Below, piece after piece: positions 55,201-64,000 of a stretch of 64,000 bases of DNA. The stretch lies in assembly GCF_036669915.1 (NCBI RefSeq), contig NC_089325.1, positions 15,584,963 through 15,648,962 on the forward strand. The letters run 5' to 3'. How positions within the stretch are numbered: the stretch's first letter is position 1; each line of letters starts with the position of its first letter. Both the position numbers and the translations under genes were made by a program. A model generated the notes under the pieces. That model saw only the letters and a list, made by a program, of their open reading frames with translations. It did not search any database and was not told the DNA's origin. The DNA is from Pocillopora verrucosa (taxonomy: Eukaryota; Cnidaria; Anthozoa; Scleractinia; Pocilloporidae).

Positions 55201-57383
55201 AGAAAATAGAGAATAGGTTCTTAAACACCATGCGACAAGTAAAAAAAAATGTCTTCCTGAATCGACCTCCATTATCGAATCGACCTCCAGAATCGACCTC
55301 CATTATCGAATTGACCTCCAGAGTTCTCTGTAAAGAGCTGTTTGCAATAAATAAATTTCCTTCCAGTTTTTGCAATAAGACATCTTAACATTGCTTACTA
55401 AGGCCAACGTTCATTATCGCTAAATATGCGATAATTTTGACCGCAGTTTTTCAGCTAAACTTGGTTTGCATAACCGATCAAATGTTTTTCTTTAAACATT
55501 TCACGTTGAACGTAAAGGTGTTTAGCCGAACTGCATCATTCAACGAACGGAAGGGCCACGAAGTATTATCACTTACGTAAGAGAATAATGGAATAAATAG
55601 TAATTACACAAAGGTTGTGAAAGCGGAATTCAAGTATTCTTTCGGGTATTATGAGAAGTTCGGGTAACTCAAACACTAGCAGTAAAAAACCCTCCAAAGT
55701 TAGACTCAACAAAATCTTCATTTCGAAGACATTTCATAGGCAGCACAACCTCCTGAGTCAGTGATACGTGAATCAGTGCGGAGGGTACTTCTGCCACTTT
55801 CCTTTTTTCCGCCATTCAATGGAAGAAACACATAAATCTTCAGTTCTACCTGCATCTTGTCAAACGATTTGTCAAATTGCTTCGGAAAACGTCGTGAAAC
55901 TGTTTAAAGAGAACTATTAATGAAACGTGTACATCCTGTATGCGTGGATTCACTAACTATTTTTACGTAACAATAGATGTAAGCGGAAATATAAGATCTC
56001 GACGCCACCAGAAACCACGCATTTCTTACTAAACTATCTCCCACTTAGATTCTTTGAGGATCTACCTTTCCTCTGAAAAATTAACTTTTGCGTATAAAGT
56101 AAAAAAACCGAGTGTAAATATTGCCTTTTCACGAGCTGCGAATAATACAAAAAAAATCAATTCACATTTAAATGCAAAAATCCTCATTTTCACGGTCACA
56201 GGTCAAAAGCATTACGATGTAAATGATGTTTAGCAATAAAATGAATTGCGTGGGTTTGCTTGTTTTCCAGTTTGAAGTGACAAGAGGAACAGGAGAAAGT
56301 GAAAATGAGGAGTTAAATTTAAAAAAAAAAAATTGGAGAGAAAACAAAAACACGTGCACCCAAGTGCATAGTCGTGAAACAAATTAGACAGAAAGAATGA
56401 AAGAAAACCCGTGGTTAAGTGCCGACACTGACAACTTGCCAGCAGGGACGATGTCACTGTTGGAAGGCATGAGATATAACGGGGAACAAAATGGATCGAG
56501 ATGGACCCTACATAGGTTAGGCCCTAACTACTCAGCGTGAAATTGAAGATGTACTAATACTTTCGATTGTTTTGGGTGTGATCAGTGCTAAGAGGAAAAA
56601 AAATGCATGAAATCTCTTGATAACATCTTTAGTGGACCTCGTCAGTTGTTTCACTTGAATTCTGAAAAGAACATAATTTAGACAAATTGAAGTGACGAAG
56701 CCTAACGGTGTGAAAGAGTGAAAGAGAATTGAGTTCTCGGCAAATCGATTGTCACGCAATGTCACGCTATGTGACTCGCCAAATGGCACCGAGACTACCA
56801 ACGCATAACCTAAAGAAGTGCAACTTGTTATCCTACTTAGGCACAGGTTACTGTCTGGCAGGTACATATCAATTTTCAGAGAAGATAGCTATGCTCAGAG
56901 ATTAATGAGATTAGAGTTTGTAATAGCTGATAGGAGGAGACGTTTCTTCGTTAACTTTGGCTTGCGTTTAGTCTCTGTTTTACATCAATATGTGGACGTT
57001 AAATCTACACCACTGTTAGGTTATGTACAAGGTGACTTATATTCATAATCGATCCTTTCTAGACGAAACGGTCTTGACTTAGAGGGATAAGTGCAAGCTC
57101 AATCCCCGAACAGCGGTTGGTAATTAAGCGAGCAACTGCTGCGTGCCCTCGATCATTACCTGCGGTATGAGAGCGCCGCAGCCAGGCAGAAATGGCGCGA
57201 ATTCAGAGATGTTCACTACATTACATTTTGAGATTCTTAGGATAATTGCCTCCCATTCACACTAAATAAGTTTGTCTGAATTCGTACAACAATAGTTGAA
57301 GCTTTCTTTTACACAGCTGGTTTTTCCACATGCTGCACGGATGAGACGCCTGCATAGCTGGCCTGCGCGCCCAGATATCATTT
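52297..57383. other. long intergenic stretch, no gene recognised
   Basis: No coding region with a recognisable domain in about 5 kb. Contains one TTCCGAGAA (52683), an AT microsatellite (AATAAT, about 54945-54965) and a short tandem repeat at 55257-55330. The many short frames look like chance. Confidence 0.5.
55257..55330. repeat. short tandem repeat
   Basis: Alternating units TCGACCTCCATTATCGAA and TCGACCTCCAGAA repeated twice. Confidence 0.8.
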
Positions 57384-58036
57384 AACAATTGGTTCATACG
57401 TCAGCGTGCGCTCATCGAGATATGAAGCACTCGGGAAGTTTGGAGAGCACGAAAGATGCGTAAGAGTTGCTCGAGACGTAGCCGAGAGTAACCCTAGCTT
57501 CTTGAGTGCTCTCCAAACTTCCCAAGTGCTTCATATCTCGATGAACGCACAGCTGACGCATGAACCAATTGTTTTATGACATTTTCAACCCGATGGAAAA
57601 TTTCTTTCTCGAGGGATTTTTGTTTACGTCATGAGCGTGCACAATAGGAATATAAAGCACGCTCGCGCAATTGAATTTGATTAGAAAAATTTACTAGCTA
57701 TGTTATAATTAACAATTGGTTCATACGTCAGCGTGCGTTCATCGGGATATGAAGCACGCGGGAAGTTTGGAGAGCACGAAAGATGCGTAAGAGTTGCTCG
57801 AGGCGTAGCGAGAGCAACTCTAGCTTCTTGAGTGCTCTTCAAACTTCCCAAGTGCTTCATATCTCGACGAACGCACAGCTGACGCATGAACCAATTGTTT
57901 TAACATTTTCAACCCGATGGAAAATTTTTTTCTTGAGGGATTTGTTTGCTTACGTCATGAGCGTGCACAATAGGAATAAGAAGCACGCTCGCGCAATTGA
58001 ATTTGATTGGACAAATTTACTAGCTATGTTATAATA
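57384..58036. repeat. tandem pair of 190-bp palindromes (MITE-like)
   Basis: Two direct copies of about 326 bp (57384-57710 and 57711-58036). Each consists of a palindrome (57384-57573, 57711-57899) starting AACAATTGGTTCATACGTCAG and a 137-bp single-copy part ending TGTTATAAT. The arms contain CTTCATATCTCGA and its complement. No coding content. Confidence 0.9.
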
Positions 58037-59694
58037 CTGTTTGTCCAGCTTTGTAAACTTATACTAACCATGATATTGTGTATTCATAACAAATTTACAT
58101 ATCTGGCAATTTGCGCCTTTCCTTTAAATAAATACCTATCTTACGTTTTGTGTAATCTTTAACTTAAAGTCGGAACTGAATTAACATTCAAAGAATGCTA
58201 TTTTTAACATTGCAATCAAAGGATGCTCATTAAGTGTTTAAAAGAGCACGTAACAAGAAAAATACCCATTGTACAACGTAAGCGTTAATTCCTCACCTAA
58301 AAAAAAATTGCAAATTATTTTGAACGCTACCTTTCAGATGAACTGCCCTTGAAATATTTCGCCTCTCAAAAGCAACGATTGCTAAACTTTGTGAATCAAT
58401 CTGATCAACAGTCCCTCAAAAACGAGATCTTAAAGTTGTTGATTGAAACTCTATAATATATTATATTTCTAAATCGTTGTGAAATTTTATGTGCTTAAAA
58501 TCTCTGCTTAGAAGGAAATCTTTTCCATCGTATTACAGTTTTAAAGTAATTCGTCAAAGAGATAACCGACTAAACGACTGATGAATGTTGTGAAAGAAAT
58601 GTTTCAGCTCGCAAACTAGGAGAAAATTTCTCGGTATTTGGAGTAGCTGCTCTACAGTATGAAAATAAAACGTGACTGCATCTATTGAGGCTTGCTCTAA
58701 CATAAATAATTTTATCAAAAAAATGCATCTAACAGTTATTACATCCAACCAAATAAAGCTAAATAAAGCAAAATAAACGGGTAAACAAACATCGCCGAAA
58801 ATAGACGGCTGGCCTACATGTTTTTTTTCCCACCGTTTTTCATCGCTTTCGTATGGAAATCACTCCAACAGGAAGGAAAATATGTTTAAAGATCTGCGGA
58901 TTTGGCATCGAAATCAAACAACAACCCACAGGAACCTACTTAGCAGTTTGCCAAATTGTAAATGGCAAAAATTGGGTCTTACACTGTGTACTTGAGTTTA
59001 CTGTGATTCGCTCTTAGGATTTGTCCTAATTTTATTCTGTTTTTACGTTCATGTCAGTTATTCATAGATGGATCCCTGAATTATAAAAACGTCTGATGAA
59101 AATAAAGCGGCCGTGAAAGAAACTGTGACCCACGTGCGACACTGGTCACTATTAAGAGCACTCTGTGGAAAAAAATGTGGTTTGTAGTAATTTTAGCCAC
59201 ATAATAAATAGAATTTATGCCTAAATGCCTTTAAAAGAAATGACCTCTGGATATTAAATGATAAATACAGTTGAGTTTCAGTTGTTCGGGTACCAGAGGC
59301 CATTGCTTTTCGTATCTATTGCCTTACTTGGGCATCTCAGGTATCTGATAGCATAGCCTTCCAATACACAGAGCGCAGCTCTGAGTTATCACTGACAGCC
59401 AACCTAGGCATTTGAACCCGTTATTTCTCTTGCTTCTAGGAGAAATTCAATATTAGAAAACATTTCTCAATGAAGGCAATACACCGGTGCCGTAATTACT
59501 CAAGGACAATGATGCATCCGATACCGCAATGGCCAACTCTTTTAGGCAAAGTTTCAACCCGCTCTTCATACAAAAATATGTATGTTATCGAGTTTAAGTG
59601 CCAACAAAGACGTCCCAAAGGTTTGTCGTAGAGCGGTTTCCTACTATAATTTGTTCCATGAATTGTTCAATCGGAAGAGCGAGTTATGGCACCG
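58037..59694. other. intergenic, no gene recognised
   Basis: AT-rich; nothing recognisable before the last exon of the PDE gene. Confidence 0.5.
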
Positions 59695-62600
59695 TTATGA
59701 TGGTGATAGAGGCACATTCCCATTGATTTCTTTGTCAGTAGTAGCCACTGGTCTGTACACGTAGTCGCCATCTTCTTGAGCCTTTTGCCATTTCTCTCTG
59801 TTAGTCAAAACTGTGTCTAAAACTACTTCAGTCTCCGGTAGTAGAGAGGACAACAGCCTGGATATGGACAAAAAAAAAGAAAAGAAATGATTAGAAAAAA
59901 TAGATAAATAAACAAAATAGGAAGAACAAAAGCAAGTCAGGGGAAGGGACGAAAATTTATTTTCGTATTACGTCTCGCGACTCCACCTTACACCAGAAAA
60001 TATTTTCTCCCAACGAGCCCCCGTAATCATGCAATACTGGCGTCTCAAAATCGCAGTTGGCTTAAAATCAGGTTAAAAAATAACGGCAATTGCAACTTGG
60101 AGACATAACTTTATTATTATTAAAGAATTTGTATAGCGCTAACACTAAAATACTCAAAAGCGCTTTACTTCAAGTTAGATTAAAATTCCTAAGAAGCTAG
60201 TAATAACAGTAATTATAGTAAAGCTAAAATCTAAAAAAAAAAAAGACATGAAAGTCTAAAATTCAATACAAAATTAAAATCAAAATTTTCAAAGCACTAA
60301 ACATTCAGAGCTATTCTAATAAACTATAAGCTTTCCCTAAAGAGAAATGTTTTAAGATGCTTTTTAAAAATTGTGAGGCTACCACTTGTTCTTATAGTTA
60401 ATGGCAGCGAGTTCCATAAAACAGGTGCAACATGAGCAATGGCCTAGTCCCCACGTGTAAAGCATTTGATTTTAGGAACGAACAGGAGAGATTGTACAGA
60501 CGAGCGAAGAGCATAATTAGCGGCAGGTTTCAGGGACAAAAGATCTTTAATGTAGAGTGGAATTTGGTTGTGCAGCGACTTATAAACAAAAAGAAGCAAT
60601 CTGAACTGAACGCTGAATGTTACTGGGAGCCGATGTAGGCCGATAAGTGCGGGTGTGATATGATCAAATTTAGCAATCTGAAAAATCACTCTATCTGCAG
60701 CATTATGAACTTTCTGTAAACGATCAAATTGATATTTAGGAAGACCAAAAAGAAGTGCGTTACATTTATCAGGGTGCGAAGATACAAAGGCATGGATCGG
60801 TGTCTTTGTCGATTGCACGGTAAGGAATTTTCTGATGTGTCTTTTGTTGTATAGTCCGCGAAAAGCCGTGCCACAAATCTTGCCTATATGAACAGTCATT
60901 CGCATTGAACTAGGACCCAAGATTCCGGACGCTTTCTAAAGGTTTAATGACGGTGTCACCAATGATAATAGATTCAATATATGTGTTAACAAGTTGCTGT
61001 ATAACGAGTAGATAGCACGTCTGAGCAGAAGACAGGCGGAGAACATAAATTATTTAGAAGGCAATAAACTCATTCATCCAATCACAAGCTACCCGTTGAG
61101 CAATGTAGTGGTATCTGTTTGTTTCTTTGTTTTTTCTGATAGGCTTATTTACCAGATTCGAACTCATCCGCCAAACATGACAGCAGTTCGGTAAGTAAAA
61201 CTCACGTCCTACGGCCGATTCCATTCAAACAGCTGCATAACTACATTGAAATGTAACTACCTGTATACCGGAAGTGCAATTGCATCCAGGAAATCGATTT
61301 GCAATTTTGGAATACACGCTCTATCTCTGTCCATCATTTCGCTTGGAGTAATTCCCATGTGCTTTTCCTAAAATGAAACAAAAACAAAAGCAAACAAAAA
61401 AACGCAATCACCAAACATAACAAAAAATATGTGATATATTTTTAATGAATTCTGGCAGAGGAAGCAAAACCAGAAAAAAAGAAATACGAATACAAGAAAA
61501 CTTAGCTCTGTGGTCACGGTTTCTTTTAAAACTTTAGTACGTGTAGCAGTACAAGCCTTAACAGTACAAGAAGCCTTTAACCCTGTAACTCCCAAGACCT
61601 GATTGTCAATTTCCTTGTAAATTAAGTACAAGAATTTGGTGTTAGATCAAGATAACAACTTCTACCTGATGAGGTCGAGTATTCTCATTACCTGTTTGCA
61701 GGATAGTGTGTGGATATGGTACGGAGAACTTATATACTAATTACTTCTGAGGGTTAAAGGGTTGAGGTGAAAAAAAAAAAGGGCCCACTATGTGACTCCG
61801 TTTAAAATTCACTTTGTTGATTGAACTTTTATCATTCATTCCTTACCTTGTCACCTTGTGAAAAGAACTCGGTGTATATCAGATCCTGTAATGGAGGCCA
61901 ACAAGCAACATTTAATAGATATCACAATAAAATTTGAAAGATCGTCTCTGTGTTACATTTGCCGCATGACCATAGCACTGGAAAGCGCTGCCATAGACAA
62001 GACAGCAAGGACGTCCTTCTTAGCGTCAACTACCATTAAAATCGTTTAAAGAGGTGAGTACACCGCTTTTCCATTAAATGTCAATGCCGAGGTAAATGAA
62101 TAAAGCTGGCCAGATAGATAGGATTTCACTCAAACATAACCATAGAAATTTATGATAGATCTTACGGAAAGCATTTTAAACCTCACGTGAAGGAGCTGTG
62201 TAAAATTTCCACCGACAGTTGGCTTGGAGGCTATTAACAATCCTACAGGAGAAGCAGTTGAACTCTTTCCCAAAAATACACCCCAATGACTCAAGAAGGT
62301 TCGTGATCGGACCGAGAGGTCCGGAAACCAGCGCAATAACCACTACACAAAACGAGGTAAAGTGAAGTGGCCAATATTGTAACTGTCAATTTTCCATTTG
62401 ACCAGTTCGCTTACCGCCGTTCTTCTCGTTCCTTCCCAGTTCTTAGTTTGATCAGACAAATCGCTGGCTGTCATCATAAGATAAAGAAGAAGAGTGTGGT
62501 GATCTTTTGAATCCTTTTTGAAACCATCTGAAAAATATATTAATAAAAGTTAGTCAAGGTAAACGATATAACAGTATTAATTGATGATGTTATTGAAGAT

Positions 62601-63848
62601 CGTAAATTTTAAGACTGGTGATTATAAAGTGAAAGATAATGTTTTTCAGCGAATAACACAAGCATACTCAAAGAAAGAAAACTCCAAATGCTCCAAAAAG
62701 GAGTTGTTCCTACGACCTTCCGATTAATACTTTGGAGTGTATATGGAACCTCTCACGGTGAATGGTGATCCACTCTACATATTCGGTGAATCGCAACAGT
62801 TTGCAGTTTTTTCATACCAAAAACCAGTCGCAATTTTGAAAGGGCAATACCGCTCCAAGGAGACGTAAGGGATTTCTTAAAACCCACGAAATAAACAGTG
62901 TTACCTTTGAATAAAGGGGGTAAGTTGCTAAAGAAACTGTGGTGCTGTGTCGGTGGGTAATTTAGTGTCATCGACTGAGTTGATACCGTAAATTGGCCAC
63001 CATAAAGAGTTGCAAAGCTTACGTTTCGAGCGTCAGCTCTTCGTCATTCGCCCTCTGACGAAGGGCTAACGCTCGAAACGTCAGCTTCAATTGAAACTCT
63101 TTACGGTGGCCAATTTACGTTGTTACCTTTAGCCATGTTCTTGATGTCTTGAAGGATTTTCAAGTGATGGGCAAGGTCCGTTGCTAGAATAATATCCCGA
63201 ATAAGACTAAAAACTTCTTCGAAGTCCTAAATAGAAATGATTTACAATTAATTATTAAAGCATATAAAAACTACCCATACATGCAAAATGCTACAACTGG
63301 GCAAATGAGCACTTCAAGAGAATGAAGCTTCTGTTGGTCAACTCTTTGACCCTGGAGTGACTAGCATCCAATGTCTCCCTACAAATCACCCGTGAATCCA
63401 ACATTAAGGTCACGAGAATAAATGAAATGGTCACCAATTAAATTCTCCTTGTCAGCAACTTAGGAAATGTACAGAGAACAGTATGGAGAATATGCATACT
63501 GATCTTAGGGTGTATTAAAAGGGCTAACACTGATTCCTGGGTTAAATCGTTGAGGGGAACGATATCCTCTATAAACTCTGAAAAACTAACGGAAAATAAT
63601 TTTCTTTTTTAAAACGAACTGCCCAAAAGTTGACGCATGTTTTTCCAACTGTTGCCTTTAAGCCCTCTTAACAAAAGCTCACGAAAATCAATATTCACTG
63701 AAATAAAAGTTTTGGCGAAATACTTCTTTCCAACAAAAGGGGCTTAACTTTAAGTTACTGCTGAGCATCATACTTTTCCAGTTAAATTCTTGAATATATT
63801 ACATCCTTCAGAGTTGAGCACACACATAGTCTGCGCAAAATGATGTCT
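59695..63848 (-). CDS. PDE2A: PDE2A-like cyclic-nucleotide phosphodiesterase, 3' end (partial)
   Basis: Minus-strand exons: 63848-63774, 63226-63127, 62527-62415, 61885-61847, 61367-61261, 59857-59695. They total 597 nt in frame (198 residues plus stop) with GT-AG introns. Recognised from the PDE catalytic domain: RHHFAQTM, EGCNIF, LIRDIILATDLAHHL, LMMTASDLSDQTKNW, EFFSQGD, EMMDRDRACIPKLQI, and NREKW. The DLSDQTK and MMDR words match PDE2A better than PDE5/6/10/11. LATDLAHH provides part of the metal-binding pocket; the more N-terminal HD histidines and the GAF domains lie in exons beyond the right edge of the window. The enzyme hydrolyses cAMP/cGMP. The last intron holds a LINE fragment. Confidence 0.88.
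60108..61060 (-). mobile_element. CR1/L2-type LINE, 5'-truncated
   Basis: Minus-strand coding remnant: IIIGDTVIKPLESVRNLGS, FLTVQSTKTPIHAFVSS, CNALLFGLPKY, DHITPALIGLH, YKSLHNQIP, LKPAANYALRSS. These are the C-terminal end of a CR1-like reverse transcriptase ORF. An in-frame stop follows KCFTRGD at about 60443, and the downstream residues are HVAPVLWNSLP in the same frame. The 3' tail is an AATAATAAT microsatellite. Inserted in the last intron of the PDE gene in the same orientation, so it is transcribed with it. Confidence 0.8.
62984..63123. mobile_element. inverted pair of Penelope-type termini in a PDE intron
   Basis: Left: ACCGTAAATTGGCCACC; right: GGTGGCCAATTTACG. The centre holds GACGAAGGGCTAACGCTCGAAAC. 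The same words end the Penelope fossil at 26585-27335, so this is a short inverted pair of its termini. Its right end stops about 3 bp from the splice donor at 63126 of the PDE exon 63127-63226. Confidence 0.65.
63227..63773. other. PDE intron, nothing further seen
   Basis: AT-rich intron between the first two PDE exons in the window; no other feature supported. Confidence 0.5.
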
Positions 63849-64000
63849 CTGTGAAAGGGAAACAGAGATTTTATGAAACCAATTCTATTTTAATAATATA
63901 GAGTTAGATTCACTACAGTAAACTGGTAATCAAGTGCAGGCACAACTGATTGACAAGTACTTGAAACGGACCAATTGCCTCATGTTTTAGTGAAGGAATG

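Noticed and set aside
57070-57200. Stretch with CTTAGAGGGATAAGTG resembling a ribosomal RNA word
   Set aside because: Only a short match; the flanks do not continue as 18S rRNA.
1-64000. Bacterial contamination as the source of the Ubl-like cluster
   Set aside because: The cluster is continuous with intron-bearing animal genes, has no operon-type spacing or ribosome binding sites, has STAT-like promoters and probable spliced 5' UTRs, and lies among animal transposons.
1-64000. tRNA genes and CRISPR arrays
   Set aside because: No cloverleaf with intact A and B boxes and no regularly spaced repeats of the CRISPR kind were seen by eye.

Overview
The window reads as a metazoan nuclear scaffold from a cnidarian, most likely an anthozoan such as a stony coral. 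The support is a single-exon opsin, two caveolin genes, a nine-exon REV7/MAD2L2 gene, a PDE2A-like phosphodiesterase, Penelope-type and CR1-type retroelement remains and many short palindromic repeats. Introns have GT-AG ends. I cannot name the species.

Region 1 (about 1-26 kb) holds the remarkable part: a dense cluster of intronless genes that looks like a complete ubiquitin-like conjugation and deconjugation module of bacterial flavour. It contains one ThiF/E1-like activating enzyme (16596-17885, minus), one E2-like conjugating enzyme (23752-24201, plus), and six genes with JAB/JAMM domains (972-1625, 4493-5650, 6865-8217, 11758-14028, 19821-20933, 22096-22836). It also contains a family of small proteins (3193-3600, 14746-15051, 15385-15627, 25076-25549 and a broken copy at 9391-9611). 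These share a [LV]-x-FD-x-x-TGKL hairpin motif, and most carry a Gly-aromatic-Phe tail. Some JAB domains keep the JAMM zinc ligands and others in the same polypeptides have lost them. Both single-JAB proteins end in CaaX prenylation boxes (CSVM and CVLL). Upstream of every gene start in this cluster, at roughly 84-240 bp, lies a palindromic TTCYNRGAA element, the consensus of STAT transcription factors. By eye I count about 33 non-coding copies in the first 26 kb against about 7 in the remaining 38 kb. My reading is a cytokine- or interferon-like inducible, probably immune, Ubl pathway amplified by local duplication. The biochemical role is inference.

Region 2 (26-41.6 kb) has a Penelope-like fossil (about 26.6-27.3 kb) and then a tandem duplication of a two-exon caveolin gene (27580-30142 and 35098-40770). 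The unit is expanded by a CATTCCT minisatellite, an inverted repeat pair, a 201-bp palindrome and a 288-bp insertion with an 8-bp target duplication.

Region 3 (41.6-64 kb) carries ordinary host genes: MAD2L2/REV7 (43919-48504, minus), an opsin (51334-52296, minus) and the 3' end of a PDE2A-like gene (59695-63848, minus). A CR1-like LINE fragment and a Penelope-derived inverted repeat sit in the PDE introns. Two 190-bp palindromes lie in tandem at 57.4-58.0 kb. Large stretches between these genes hold nothing I can identify.
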